From: Moraxella bovoculi 237
GTDB taxonomy: Bacteria; Pseudomonadota; Gammaproteobacteria; Pseudomonadales; Moraxellaceae
Assembly: GCF_000696305.2 (NCBI RefSeq)
Contig: NZ_AOMT01000005.1
Span: 434,001-498,000 of the forward strand
Length of the DNA: 64,000 bases
Reading direction: 5' to 3'
Below the pieces are notes generated by a model. The model worked only from the letters and a program-made list of their open reading frames with translations, did not search any database and was not told where the DNA came from. Position numbers and translations under genes: made by a program. Positions 44,821 through 54,593 of the stretch are shown in pieces. Each line of letters begins with the position of its first letter. Position 1 is the first letter of the stretch.

Positions 44821-45417
44821 TCAATGCCCGTCACTTAACCGGCTTTCAATTTTCGCCTTTTTCTTATCGGCTCGTCTTTGTTTAAAAAATTGGCTCAGCA
44901 TCATTGAACTTTCATTTGCCAACAGTCCGCCTTGAATATTGATGACATGATTATAAAACGACTCTTTGGCGAGGGTTAGCTGGCTTGTCACCGCCCCTGC
45001 CTTTGGTTCATACGCCCCAAACACCACACGGCTGACACGGGCATGAATAAGCGAACCAAAACACATGGTACACGGCTCTAACGTAACATACAGCGTACTG
45101 CCAATCGGCAAGCGGTAATTTTGCACCCGCTCACACGCCTGACGCAAGGCGACAATCTCGGCATGGTGCGTGGGGTCGTGCGTGCTAATCGGGCAATTAA
45201 AACCTTCGCCCAAAATCTGTCCGTCATGCACCACCACCGCCCCCACAGGTATCTCGCCACGCTCCGCCCCACGTCTGGCAAGAGCTAGGGCATGGTTCAT
45301 CATGGAGACATCGGTAGGCGACCAAAATGTTAAGGAGCTAAAATTTGTTGGTTTAGCTTTGTTATTTTGATAAAAATTTTGATAGCACTTTAAACACATT
45401 AAACAAATTTTACGCAC
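44821..45417 (-). CDS. tadA: tRNA-specific adenosine deaminase
   Basis: Converts A34 to inosine in tRNA-Arg(ACG). It has 198 residues as drawn. The zinc/catalytic motifs are THHAEIVALRQA (His and the catalytic Glu) and LEPCTMCFGSLIHARV (two Cys). E. coli TadA starts about 15 residues before the ALALARRGAERGEIPVGAVVV segment, so the first 20-25 residues here, rich in Cys, Lys and Asn, are doubtful and the true start may lie nearer MMNHALALA. An orphan tRNA 3' end lies 45 bases upstream. Confidence 0.93.
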   Translation of the reverse strand: MRKICLMCLKCYQNFYQNNKAKPTNFSSLTFWSPTDVSMMNHALALARRGAERGEIPVGAVVVHDGQILGEGFNCPISTHDPTHHAEIVALRQACERVQNYRLPIGSTLYVTLEPCTMCFGSLIHARVSRVVFGAYEPKAGAVTSQLTLAKESFYNHVINIQGGLLANESSMMLSQFFKQRRADKKKAKIESRLSDGH

Positions 45418-45461
45418 GAATCGTTTTTAGAATTTCCCACAGTTTTCAACAGCCTAGATGT

Positions 45462-45489
45462 GTCGGTTCGAGTCCGACCACTGGTACCA
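45462..45489 (+). other. Orphan 3' end of a tRNA (T-arm and acceptor strand)
   Basis: GTCGG-TTCGAGT-CCGAC forms a perfect T-arm, followed by CACTGGT, A and CCA. No matching 5' half (ACCAGTG or GCCAGTG), D-arm or anticodon arm precedes it. The sequence would fit the end of a tRNA-Leu-type gene. It is a remnant, not a functional tRNA. Confidence 0.75.
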
Positions 45490-45499
45490 AATCCAATGA

Positions 45500-46228
45500 T
45501 TACTGTGGCAACGCCCAATCAATCGCCTCTTTGCCATGTCTAATGAGATAATCATTGGTCTGCGAAAACGGACGAGAACCAAAAAATCCGCCACGGTTCG
45601 CCGACAAAGGGGATGGATGATTGGCGGTTAAAATCAAATGGCGAGACGTGTCAATAAACCGCCCCTTTTTCTTGGCATAACTGCCCCACAAAATAAAAAC
45701 CGTGCGGTCGGTTTGGCGGTTGATAACGTCTATCACAGTGTCCGTAAATTCTTCCCAGCCTTTGCCTTGGTGCGAGCCTGCTTGTCCATTTTCTACCGTC
45801 AATGTGGCGTTAAGCAGTAGCACGCCTTGATTTGCCCAATGGGTCAAATCGCCATGAGCTGATACAGCAATGCCCAAATCAGACGCCAGTTCCTTTAAAA
45901 TATTGGCAAGGCTTGGCGGTTTGGGAATGATTCTTGGCACACTAAACGACAAACCCATTGCCTGCCCTGCCCCATGATAGGGGTCTTGCCCGAGTATCAC
46001 AACCTTGACCGCTGATAAGGGCGTGGTATTTAGAGCATTGAAAATTTGTGATTTTGGCGGATAAATGGTTTTGCCTTGGGCGTATTCGTTTTGCAAAAAA
46101 GCACGTAAATTATCCATAACAGGCGATAATAATATATCCGCTAAGGCAAATTTCCAATCATCGGGTAATTGTACTTTGTTTAAGGCGGTTAATTGGTCGG
46201 GGGTGAGTTCTTGGCTGTGCATAGGCAT
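45500..46228 (-). CDS. ung: Uracil-DNA glycosylase
   Basis: Removes uracil from DNA (family 1). It has 242 residues. The catalytic water-activating motif is VVILGQDPYHGAGQAMGLSF, the intercalation loop is NHPSPLSANRGGFFGSRPFS, and LLLNATLTVENGQAGSH is the uracil-binding strand. A second Met two residues in (MHSQELTPDQ) is an alternative start. It is a single gene upstream of the tRNA remnant. Confidence 0.97.
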   Translation of the reverse strand: MPMHSQELTPDQLTALNKVQLPDDWKFALADILLSPVMDNLRAFLQNEYAQGKTIYPPKSQIFNALNTTPLSAVKVVILGQDPYHGAGQAMGLSFSVPRIIPKPPSLANILKELASDLGIAVSAHGDLTHWANQGVLLLNATLTVENGQAGSHQGKGWEEFTDTVIDVINRQTDRTVFILWGSYAKKKGRFIDTSRHLILTANHPSPLSANRGGFFGSRPFSQTNDYLIRHGKEAIDWALPQ

Positions 46229-46284
46229 ATTGGGATATTTTCAATAGAATCAGACAGATTGATCACAACCTGTCCGAACGGTTG

Positions 46285-47205
46285 TTATTTTTTAGTTTTA
46301 TCCAGCTGGCTTGGGTGCGCCTTAACCACAATGGTATTGGCAAGTCTGTCATGCCAGCCCTGCTTTTTATCATTCGTCGACGCCATAAAATAATTCACAC
46401 CCACCAGTACCAACGCCAGGTTAAATGGCATCGCAGATGCTATCCAATAAATCACCACGAGCAGAAGCGTGCGCACACCCACTAATGACGTAAAAGGCGG
46501 AATTTTTTTTGTGCTTTGACTGACCGCTCGGATGCCCATGACTAATTTACCAAATGATTGACCGCGCATCACAATCAAGATCAACTGTATCAATATGAAT
46601 CCACCCACCATCATCAGCGTCATCATCGCCACTTGGCTTGGTATCTGCTCAGCGAGGGTTTGGGCATATGTCATGCGTGATTCAAAGCTTCCCGTGGTCA
46701 TCTTCTGCTGATCAGGTTTTAGCTTAACCATCGCTGATAAGAATGGCAAAAATGCAATGATGAATAGCACAAGATTAATCGCCAATGCCAAGAATCGACT
46801 GCCAATCGAAGCATAAACCACTTCATTGGCATTAGTTGTCGATGACACCTTAGAAAATGCTGGTGTAGACTTAGGTGGCAGCATGGTCGATGGCTCGACA
46901 GGCTTACGACCGTAGAGTTCAGCAACGCTAACTCGCTGATCTTTTTCTGATCTAAAATCAACATTATCGCCAAAGCCACGCTGACTTGATGGCTGGGCTG
47001 ACTGATTGGCTGACTGCAAATTGGTGGTGTTTGGCTGGTAACTTAGTCGACCACCAGTAACATCGCCAATTTTTTGCCAACCATTCATTCCTGCATGCCA
47101 CATCAAATCATCAAGAACCACCGCTCCTGATGAAAGCATGATATTGACCTCTTCGAGAGTGTATGGACCTGCTTGAACTTTATTTCTAGCTAAAAAAATT
47201 TTCAT
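46285..47205 (-). CDS. RDD-family membrane protein with N-terminal GYF-like domain
   Basis: 306 residues. The first 55 residues look like a GYF_2 domain: an N-terminal strand FLARNKVQAGPYTLEEV and ...LMWHAGMNGWQKIGDV, the pattern of W and G residues used for Pro-rich peptide binding. A Ser/Pro/Thr-rich linker follows to about residue 125. The C-terminal RDD module has SRFLALAINLVLFIIAFLPF, a second span (MVGGFILIQLILIVMRGQSFGKLVMGI) and a third near VGVRTLLLVVIYWIA. Some RDD proteins act in ion or osmolyte transport, but the role here is unknown. It is monocistronic. Confidence 0.78.
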   Translation of the reverse strand: MKIFLARNKVQAGPYTLEEVNIMLSSGAVVLDDLMWHAGMNGWQKIGDVTGGRLSYQPNTTNLQSANQSAQPSSQRGFGDNVDFRSEKDQRVSVAELYGRKPVEPSTMLPPKSTPAFSKVSSTTNANEVVYASIGSRFLALAINLVLFIIAFLPFLSAMVKLKPDQQKMTTGSFESRMTYAQTLAEQIPSQVAMMTLMMVGGFILIQLILIVMRGQSFGKLVMGIRAVSQSTKKIPPFTSLVGVRTLLLVVIYWIASAMPFNLALVLVGVNYFMASTNDKKQGWHDRLANTIVVKAHPSQLDKTKK

Positions 47206-47540
47206 TTTACTATCATCATGATGAAATTTTTTTATTTTAAACGAAAATGTGGCAAGTTACAATAATTGAATGTGAATTTTCTCAATGAACAAATTTCGTC
47301 TGATGCTAATTTATTTTCTTAGTTTTTCATTTAATGTCATGAGTACAGGATTAATGAAACATAACAAGTTAAATTGATTGCTGATATGACTTGAATGATG
47401 TGTTGCGCCCCTATCCATCATGACATATTTAAACAACGTTGATGCCGTTTTATCACACATTGATTTGGTGATGACAATCCAAAAAAAACAGTTGAAATGA
47501 CCTTCCGTCATGACGGTGCATCACACGCCTTACACCAATA
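47206..47540. other. AT-rich intergenic region between the RDD gene and the MFS gene
   Basis: 335 bases. It contains a perfect 12-bp palindrome CCGTCATGACGG at 47505-47516, 25 bases past the MFS stop. A 66-codon frame at 47311-47511 (minus) has no recognisable content. Nothing else is seen. Confidence 0.5.
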
Positions 47541-48740
47541 CTATCTTTTTATCAATAACTTTAACAAAAAAATAATCACCATATGAACAGCTGCCAATAC
47601 TGCACAATATAAACAAATCTGGGCATAATCTGCTATGTTTTTTGGTACAATCCATAAACTTGTAACCAATGAACCAGCAGCATCTCCTGCCAAAAAAGCA
47701 GTTTGGGTAAAACCCAAAGCCATCGCCAAAGTTGCTTTATCAAGAAATTCATATTCTAATACTTCTTCAAAAGATGAAGATAATCCAGTAAATGCACTTC
47801 TCGCCAAAGTTGCTAACACCAGCACCCAAAGAGCCAAACCATAATACAAGCCAAAAGACATTAGCAAAAAAGACAAAATATAGCCTATCATTGCAACAAA
47901 AAATCCAATAAAAGGCGTATTTTTAAATTTGTTATTATATTTCAATAATAGCATATTTACCAAAATAGACATAACGGTCGTCATCAGATAAATAAATACC
48001 GACTTAGATTCGGAAACACCATACTCCACAAACATCAAAATCAAGTAAGGCTTAAATAAACCAACATAAAAACCAACAACAAAATTAGATAAAATAAACA
48101 AAATAGTAGATAAGGTTAAAATATTTTTTATGGATATTTTTTCTTTCGGTTTAATTGCTACCTTTTTCAATTTATCGAACTTAATATTCTGATAGGCAAA
48201 CACACTTGACATAAAAACAAAACCGCCTGCCATTAACAATAACCAAAAATAAATAGAACCAAATACATACACCGCCAACGATACAAGACCCGTCCCAACC
48301 AACATAGCAATATTGACAATCATAGAACGCATTGCGGTTAATTTGGTGGTATTCTGGGTACTGTCTTCAGAAATTTGTAGAACCCAAGAGCGATTGGCGA
48401 GAATGGCAGTAGATGCACCAACACCTGCGATTATTGCCGTCATAACCGCAATGACTGGGTGCGTAAATACCCGCATAGATAAAGCAAGGGCGTATAATAA
48501 TAAAGCAAATAACAAGGCTTTGGCAAAACCAATTTTATCTACAAACATTCCATAAACAAAAGAAAACGCCCCTGTTACCGCCATAACCGAATATGCCATT
48601 CCGTAGGCGGAGATGGCGTTTTCATTTTTAAAATAAATTGGCATAGAAGCCAGTGATATTGCCATACCCATCTGAAAAAAGAGCATAAAAAAAGCATACC
48701 GCTTTACATTTGGGTTAGCAAAAAAAATTTCTTTAATCAT
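47541..48740 (-). CDS. Major facilitator superfamily transporter, AT-rich
   Basis: 399 residues with about 12 hydrophobic spans in two halves joined by a Lys-rich loop (KLKKVAIKPKEKISIKN, near residue 200), the usual MFS plan. The first cytoplasmic loop after span 2 has GMFVDKIGFAKAL, close to the MFS motif A. The family member is not clear and the substrate is unknown. The DNA is visibly richer in A/T than neighbouring genes and rich in AAA, ATA and TTA codons, which suggests acquisition by transfer. It is alone between two intergenic gaps. Confidence 0.82.
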   Translation of the reverse strand: MIKEIFFANPNVKRYAFFMLFFQMGMAISLASMPIYFKNENAISAYGMAYSVMAVTGAFSFVYGMFVDKIGFAKALLFALLLYALALSMRVFTHPVIAVMTAIIAGVGASTAILANRSWVLQISEDSTQNTTKLTAMRSMIVNIAMLVGTGLVSLAVYVFGSIYFWLLLMAGGFVFMSSVFAYQNIKFDKLKKVAIKPKEKISIKNILTLSTILFILSNFVVGFYVGLFKPYLILMFVEYGVSESKSVFIYLMTTVMSILVNMLLLKYNNKFKNTPFIGFFVAMIGYILSFLLMSFGLYYGLALWVLVLATLARSAFTGLSSSFEEVLEYEFLDKATLAMALGFTQTAFLAGDAAGSLVTSLWIVPKNIADYAQICLYCAVLAAVHMVIIFLLKLLIKR

Positions 48741-48975
48741 AAAAAACTCTTGTTTAAAACAAATGAGATGCTGTTACTAGAAAGTCCAATCAATACTAAT
48801 GAGAGATCATCATTCATCAGATGAGATCAAATTAAAATTCTGCTTACCCAAGCCCAATTTTTAACAAAGTCCCTTATAAAATAAAAAAGCAATAAGAATT
48901 TTGACATCATGATTAATGACAAATTCCAGTTTTTTAATTTTTATCGTCAAATTGATTAGTTATTGCATAAAAAAT

Positions 48976-49017
48976 CCTGCAAATCCTATTGAGTTAGTAG
49001 AAAATAGGATTTGCAGG
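48976..49017 (-). terminator. Terminator of ppsA with a 15-bp stem
   Basis: Perfect inverted repeat CCTGCAAATCCTATT/AATAGGATTTGCAGG with a 12-base loop. On the minus strand it is followed by ATTTTTT, 18 bases past the ppsA stop. The stem is long for an intrinsic terminator. Confidence 0.8.
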
Positions 49018-49035
49018 AAGTTAGTAAAGCCTGAA

Positions 49036-51399
49036 CTATTTATTCTGCCCTAAAAACAACCAAGTATCCAGCACTGTATCTGGATTTAGTGATACTGAGC
49101 TGATGCCCTGCTCCATGAGCCATTTGGCAAGGTCTGGGTGATCTGAAGGTCCTTGACCACAGATGCCCACATACTTACCCTCCTTACGACAAGCATCAAT
49201 CGCCATGCTAAGCAGTTTTTTGACCGCAGGGTCTCGCTCATCAAACAAGTGCGACACAATGCCACTATCACGGTCAAGCCCTAGCGTAAGCTGAGTTAGG
49301 TCGTTTGAACCGATTGAAAAACCGTCAAAATATTGTAAGAATTCATCAGCAAGCAAGGCATTAGTTGGCAATTCGCACATCATGATGATTTCAAGAGAAT
49401 TCTCGCCACGTTTTAGCCCATTTTTTTCAAGTAATTCAATGACTTGGCGGGCTTCACCTGTGGTACGCACAAACGGAATCATGATTTTTACGTTGGTTAG
49501 CCCCATGTCATCACGGACGTACTTCAACGCACGGCATTCAAGCTCAAAGCAATCACGGAAATTATCCGAAATATAACGGCTCGCCCCACGGAAACCTAGC
49601 ATGGGGTTTTCTTCGTGTGGTTCGTATAGCTTACCGCCGATTAGGTTGGCGTATTCGTTGGATTTAAAATCGCTCATACGCACAATGACAGGCTTGTCTT
49701 TAAATGCCACGGCAAGCGTTGAGATGCCTTCGATGAGTTTGTTGATATAAAACTCCACAGGCGAGTTGTACCCTGCGATACGCTCAAACACTTGGACTTG
49801 GGTCTCTTGGGGCAAGGTGTCCACGTTAAGCAAGGCTTTTGGATGTACGCCAATCATACGGTTGATGATAAATTCTAAGCGAGCCAAGCCCACGCCTTCG
49901 TTCGGGATTTGGGCAAAGTCGAAGGCACGGTCGGGGTTGCCCACGTTCATCATAACCTTAAAGCTAAGCTTGGGCATACTGGAGACAGAATTTTTTTGCA
50001 CCTCAAAATCCAAAACACCTTCATAAATAAAGCCTGTATCCCCTTCGGCACACGATACCGTTACCGCTTGTCCGTCCGTCAAAAGCTCGGTGGCATTACC
50101 ACAACCGACAATGGCAGGTACGCCAAGCTCACGAGCGATAATCGCCGCATGGCAGGTACGTCCGCCACGGTTGGTGATAATCGCACTGGCACGCTTCATC
50201 ACAGGTTCCCAATCGGGGTCGGTCATATCAGACACCAGCACATCGCCGTCTTGAACTTTACTCATCTCGTTCAAATTCGTTACGATACGCACCTTGCCTG
50301 CACCAACACGCTGACCAATAGAACGCCCTTCGCATAGCACTTTTGCCCCCTTGCTATTGATGACATAACGCTCCATGCTGGTTTTGTCTTGGCGAGATTT
50401 GACGGTCTCGGGGCGGGCTTGCACGATGAAAAGCTCATTAGTATCGCCGTCTTTTGCCCACTCAATGTCCATAGGACAGCCGTAGTGTTTTTCAATGATA
50501 AGGGCTTGTTTGGCAAGGCGAGTTAGCTCATCGGTATTTAGGGCAAACTGCTGACGGTCGGCTTTTTCTACGTCCACAATTTTGGTTGAGCGTTTGGTCG
50601 TGCCTTCATCGCCATAGACCATTTTAATCTGCTTAGCACCAAGATTGCGACGAATCACCGCAGGGCGATCTGCTGCCAGGAGTTTTTTTGATAAATAAAA
50701 CTCATCAGGGTTTACCGCCCCTTGCACCACCATTTCGCCCAAGCCATAGCTTGCCGTGATAAATACCACGTCATTAAATCCGCTTTCGGTGTCAAGCGTA
50801 AACATCACGCCAGACGTACCCGTCTCCGAGCGTACCATACGCTGAACGCCTGCCGACAACGCCACGCCTGCGTGTTCAAAGCCTTTGTGTACACGATAGG
50901 CAATCGCACGGTCGTTATAAAGGCTTGCAAACACTTCCTTGATGGCAATCAGCACGTTGTCAATGCCACGAATGTTAAGGAATGTCTCTTGCTGACCTGC
51001 AAAAGACGCATCGGGCAAATCCTCGGCAGTCGCTGACGAACGCACCGCCACCGCCACATCTTGACCGCCTGTAAGCGTATCAAATGCCGTGCGAATCTCG
51101 TCTTCTAAGTCTTTTGGCAATGCTTGGGCGATGACCCAACCACGCACTTTTGCCCCCACTTCGGCAAGTTTTTCGACATCATCAACGTCCAAGCCTTTTA
51201 GTTCAGCATTGATTTTGTCAAGCAAACCTGTTTCGTTCAAAAAGCGGTTAAACGCCTCTGCGGTCGTGGCAAAGCCGTTTGGCACGGACACGCCAACATT
51301 GGCAAGATTGCTAATCATCTCGCCCAAAGACGCATTTTTACCACCGACAATCTCAACATCATCTTTACCAAGTTTGTTAAAGGGGATAACTTGTGCCAT
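49036..51399 (-). CDS. ppsA: Phosphoenolpyruvate synthase
   Basis: Makes PEP from pyruvate and ATP for gluconeogenesis. It has 787 residues from ATG 51399 ([14 protein letters not shown]), with AAGG at good spacing. Domains in order: ATP-grasp, with [12 protein letters not shown] at the start and [21 protein letters not shown]; the swivelling His domain with [19 protein letters not shown] (phospho-His); and the PEP-utilising TIM barrel with [16 protein letters not shown] and the active Cys in [17 protein letters not shown]. The Thr before the catalytic His (TCH) is the site that PpsR phosphorylates. It is divergent from ppsR. Confidence 0.98.
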   Translation of the reverse strand: MAQVIPFNKLGKDDVEIVGGKNASLGEMISNLANVGVSVPNGFATTAEAFNRFLNETGLLDKINAELKGLDVDDVEKLAEVGAKVRGWVIAQALPKDLEDEIRTAFDTLTGGQDVAVAVRSSATAEDLPDASFAGQQETFLNIRGIDNVLIAIKEVFASLYNDRAIAYRVHKGFEHAGVALSAGVQRMVRSETGTSGVMFTLDTESGFNDVVFITASYGLGEMVVQGAVNPDEFYLSKKLLAADRPAVIRRNLGAKQIKMVYGDEGTTKRSTKIVDVEKADRQQFALNTDELTRLAKQALIIEKHYGCPMDIEWAKDGDTNELFIVQARPETVKSRQDKTSMERYVINSKGAKVLCEGRSIGQRVGAGKVRIVTNLNEMSKVQDGDVLVSDMTDPDWEPVMKRASAIITNRGGRTCHAAIIARELGVPAIVGCGNATELLTDGQAVTVSCAEGDTGFIYEGVLDFEVQKNSVSSMPKLSFKVMMNVGNPDRAFDFAQIPNEGVGLARLEFIINRMIGVHPKALLNVDTLPQETQVQVFERIAGYNSPVEFYINKLIEGISTLAVAFKDKPVIVRMSDFKSNEYANLIGGKLYEPHEENPMLGFRGASRYISDNFRDCFELECRALKYVRDDMGLTNVKIMIPFVRTTGEARQVIELLEKNGLKRGENSLEIIMMCELPTNALLADEFLQYFDGFSIGSNDLTQLTLGLDRDSGIVSHLFDERDPAVKKLLSMAIDACRKEGKYVGICGQGPSDHPDLAKWLMEQGISSVSLNPDTVLDTWLFLGQNK

Positions 51400-51643
51400 A
51401 AGAATACCTTTTAATCCATAAAAATTTGTCAAATTATAACGATAAATTGCTTAATACTCAATGATATTTAATATAAAAATAAGCATATTTATTAAAATAA
51501 TACTATCTAATAAAAATATAATTTTAAGAATGTTTAATTGATTTAAATTTATGGGATAACAATTTATTCAGCAGTCGCATGATGAGCGTATTTTATGATA
51601 TACTGCTGTGTGATTTTATTAATTATATTCTTAAGGAGCTGAC

Positions 51644-52516
51644 ATGTACGTCCACACTCCCAATAATGACACAACCCCTCAAAATACCAAGTTCGAACCC
51701 ATGCGAAGCGCGTTCTTCATCTCAGATGGTACTGCGATCACTGCCGAGACTTTGGGTCGCTCTCTACTAAGTCAGTTTGGCAATGTCAAATTTGACATCA
51801 AAATCATTCCCTATGTCGATGACGCTGAACTTGCCCAAGAAGCAGTGAAGCGTATCAATGAGGCGAATCGCCTATCAGGACTCAAGCCTTTAGTGTTTGA
51901 CACCATCGTCAGCGATGAGATTCGCACCATCATTAATGACGCCGAAGCTACCAACCTAGACATCTATGAAGGCCTCATTAATCGCATCGCCAATGAGATC
52001 GGCGAGAAGCCCGACCCGCATTCAGGCATTGCACACGGCCATGTCGATAGTGACGACTATAAGGCACGTATTGATGCTGTTCACTTCGCCCTAGATAATG
52101 ATGATGGCGCGCGCACGACGCACTATGATGGTGCTGACATTATCCTGGTGGGATTATCACGCTCAGGCAAGACGCCAACAAGTCTTTACCTAGCTTTACA
52201 GTTCGGCATTCGCGCCGCTAATTACCCTTTGACCGAAGACGATCTAGACAGCAGCAACCTACCTAAAGTGCTGCAGCCCTACCGTCACAAGCTATTTGGT
52301 CTAACCATTGACACCGAACGCCTGGTGCGTATCCGTCAAGAACGCAAGGCGGGCTCTCGCTATGCCTCCCTTGCCCAGTGCCAAGAAGAACAGCGCGCCA
52401 TCCAAGCCATCTATACCGCCCAAAAAATACCAAATCTTAATGTCTCTGAGATGAGTGTAGAAGAAATCGCCACGCGCATCCTGCAGATGACTGGACTTGC
52501 GCGCCGTATTGGTTAA
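51644..52516 (+). CDS. ppsR: PEP synthase regulatory protein (bifunctional kinase/pyrophosphorylase)
   Basis: A DUF299 protein of 290 residues that switches PpsA off by ADP-dependent Thr phosphorylation and back on by Pi-dependent removal. The P-loop GLSRSGKTPTSLYLA is near residue 170, and SAFFISDGTAITAETLGRSLLSQF opens the family domain. AAGGAG precedes the ATG closely. The first 20 residues are extra and polar. It is divergently placed from its target gene, ppsA, which supports the call. Confidence 0.96.
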   Translation: MYVHTPNNDTTPQNTKFEPMRSAFFISDGTAITAETLGRSLLSQFGNVKFDIKIIPYVDDAELAQEAVKRINEANRLSGLKPLVFDTIVSDEIRTIINDAEATNLDIYEGLINRIANEIGEKPDPHSGIAHGHVDSDDYKARIDAVHFALDNDDGARTTHYDGADIILVGLSRSGKTPTSLYLALQFGIRAANYPLTEDDLDSSNLPKVLQPYRHKLFGLTIDTERLVRIRQERKAGSRYASLAQCQEEQRAIQAIYTAQKIPNLNVSEMSVEEIATRILQMTGLARRIG

Positions 52517-52544
52517 TATAGTAATAAAAAATTCAAGATAGTTT

Positions 52545-52893
52545 ATGAAAAAATCAATCAAGCCACTTTATCTACTAACCTTATTGTCTGGCGCCCTACT
52601 TATGAGCGCCTGTCAAAAATCAGCGCCAGCACCTGAGCCACTTTACATTCCTAGCATCGCCCTTGGTGAAGCTGTGGTATTAGATGTGCTACCCAATCGC
52701 GCACCCTGCCAATCCACCACGCCAATGCAATGCCTAAGAGTAAAAAAAAGTAGGCGCACCGACAAGTGAAGTGTTTGGCATCGGCTATAACGACATTCAC
52801 GGATTCGAGCCGCGTCAAGGCGTCAGTTACAAGATTCGCGTACATGAAGAAATCGATGAAACACCGGCAAGCCAACAGGTGCTTGGCAGTTGA
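52545..52893 (+). pseudogene. DUF4377-type lipoprotein, frameshifted at an A8 tract
   Basis: The first frame gives a lipoprotein signal (LLSGALLMSAC, Cys near residue 23) and continues PLYIPSIALGEAVVLDVLP and PMQCLRVKK, then leaves frame at eight A residues (52742-52749) and stops at 52769. With seven A the frame continues VGAPTSEVFGIGYNDIHGFE, PRQGVSYKIRVHEE and IDETPASQQVLGS to a TGA at 52891-52893. That tail, with CLRV...I.GFE..G..Y.IRV, matches the DUF4377 pattern. One base added in a homopolymer explains everything. Function unknown. It may be a pseudogene, a phase-off state, or rescued by slippage. Confidence 0.75.
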
Positions 52894-52960
52894 ATGAAAT
52901 TTTATCCCAACAAATCTCACGCTAACCATTACCAATAAATAAAGGAATAGGACATCATCC

Positions 52961-54535
52961 ATGTCAAAAAAACCAATAGCAAATACAGAACAAAGCAGTA
53001 TGAAAACCACTGAGAATAACGAAATGCCAATCTTAACCCCTGTGCCTGATGTTGATCACGATCCAATCCATCAAAATCTCATCAGCCCGCTAGATGGTCA
53101 GCGCATTGAATTAAACAGCGAAAATAACACCAAATCAAGAAAAAAACACGGCTATGAGTATGACGCTATCGTACTAGGTGCAGGCCCTGCCGGTGAAGCT
53201 GCTGCGATGAAACTTGCCAAGTCAGGCATGAAAGTTGCCGTGATTGACCCGCGTGATCAAGTTGGTGGTAACTGTGCTCACGTCGGCACCATCCCAAGTA
53301 AGGCCTTGCGTCAGTCGGTGTTTAACATCATTGGCATGCGCCGTGATCCGATTTTTAGCTCATTTACGGATAACTTTCAGATTCCACTAAATAAAGTGCT
53401 CAGCAAGGCGCGCCGTGTCATCCTAAGTCAAGTGAACACTCACCGACTGTTCTACGAGCGCAACCGCATTGAAGTCATTCACGGCTGGGGCAGCTTTCTA
53501 GATAAACACACCTTGCAAATTGAAGAACCCACAGAAGAAGGTACCAAAAAAACCTTAACCTTCAACCAAGCAGTGATTGCAGTTGGTTCTCGCCCTTATC
53601 GTCCTGATTTTCTAGACTTCGGTCATCCGCGCGTGTTCGATTCTGATAAAATCCTACAAATGGATTATGTCGCGCGCAAAATCATCATTTATGGCGCCGG
53701 CGTAATCGGCTGTGAATACGCATCCATCTTTACCGGTCTAGGCTATGTTGTTGATCTGATTAACAATAAAGATCAGCTACTTAGCTATCTGGACGATGAG
53801 ATCTCCGACGCGCTATCCCACGACTTCCGTCAGTTCGGTGTACGCATTCGTAACAACGAAGAAATCGACCATCTAGAGACGCATGATGATTGTGTTGTTC
53901 TACACCTAAAAAGTGGTAAAAAAATTAAATCTGACGCCATTCTTTGGTGTAATGGCCGCTCGGGTAATACCGACAGTCTAAACCTTGAAGCGGTCGGTTT
54001 AACCGCCAACAGTCGTGGTCAGCTTGAAGTTGACAAGACTTATCGTACTGCCGCACCGCACATCTATGCCGTCGGTGATGTGATTGGTTGGCCATCACTA
54101 GCATCAGCCGCCTACGATCAAGGTAGGAATGCTGCGGGCTTTATGGTGGGTGACAAGCACGCAGAATTCATCACAAGTGTGCCAACAGGGATCTACACCA
54201 TCCCTGAAATCTCAAGCATCGGCGCCACCGAAGAAGACCTAACTCGTGATCAGATTCCTTATGAAGTGGGTCAAGCCTTCTTTAAACATCTGGCTCGCGC
54301 TCAAATCATCGGTGAACGCTCTGGCGTATTGAAGATTCTATTCCACCGTGAAACCCTTGAAATCCTAGGCATTCACTGCTACGGTAACCATGCATCTGAG
54401 ATCATCCACATCGGTCAAGCTGTGATGAAATGCGGGCATACCTTGGAGTATTTCGTTACTACGACATTTAACTATCCTACCATGGCTGAAGCCTACCGTG
54501 TGGCAGCCTTGAATGGATTAAACAGAATCTTTTAA
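52961..54535 (+). CDS. sthA: Soluble pyridine nucleotide transhydrogenase (Si-specific)
   Basis: An FAD flavoprotein that equilibrates NADPH and NADH. It has 524 residues, about 60 more than E. coli SthA (466). The first 60 residues are polar and lack family resemblance. The core starts [21 protein letters not shown] (FAD), then [20 protein letters not shown]. This keeps the single-Cys, non-disulfide SthA pattern and so argues against lipoamide or glutathione reductase. NAD loop [16 protein letters not shown] and C-terminal [19 protein letters not shown] complete it. Met at residue 14 or 22 could be the real start. It ends at a strong terminator. Confidence 0.92.
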   Translation: MSKKPIANTEQSSMKTTENNEMPILTPVPDVDHDPIHQNLISPLDGQRIELNSENNTKSRKKHGYEYDAIVLGAGPAGEAAAMKLAKSGMKVAVIDPRDQVGGNCAHVGTIPSKALRQSVFNIIGMRRDPIFSSFTDNFQIPLNKVLSKARRVILSQVNTHRLFYERNRIEVIHGWGSFLDKHTLQIEEPTEEGTKKTLTFNQAVIAVGSRPYRPDFLDFGHPRVFDSDKILQMDYVARKIIIYGAGVIGCEYASIFTGLGYVVDLINNKDQLLSYLDDEISDALSHDFRQFGVRIRNNEEIDHLETHDDCVVLHLKSGKKIKSDAILWCNGRSGNTDSLNLEAVGLTANSRGQLEVDKTYRTAAPHIYAVGDVIGWPSLASAAYDQGRNAAGFMVGDKHAEFITSVPTGIYTIPEISSIGATEEDLTRDQIPYEVGQAFFKHLARAQIIGERSGVLKILFHRETLEILGIHCYGNHASEIIHIGQAVMKCGHTLEYFVTTTFNYPTMAEAYRVAALNGLNRIF

Positions 54536-54546
54536 GGTTCATCATA

Positions 54547-54577
54547 AAAAAGCCCTAATTTAAATTTAGGGCTTTTT
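54547..54577. terminator. Bidirectional terminator between sthA and mscS
   Basis: 12-bp stem AAAAAGCCCTAA/TTAGGGCTTTTT with a 7-base loop in the convergent gap. Confidence 0.92.
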
Positions 54578-54593
54578 GTTAATTCTATATAAA

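Noticed and set aside
45449-45489. Complete tRNA at this place
   Set aside because: Only the T-arm, acceptor 3' strand and CCA can be formed; no 5' acceptor, D-arm or anticodon arm.
47505-47516. CCGTCATGACGG palindrome as terminator or operator
   Set aside because: Too short for a terminator and no T-run; kept only as a note within the intergenic entry.
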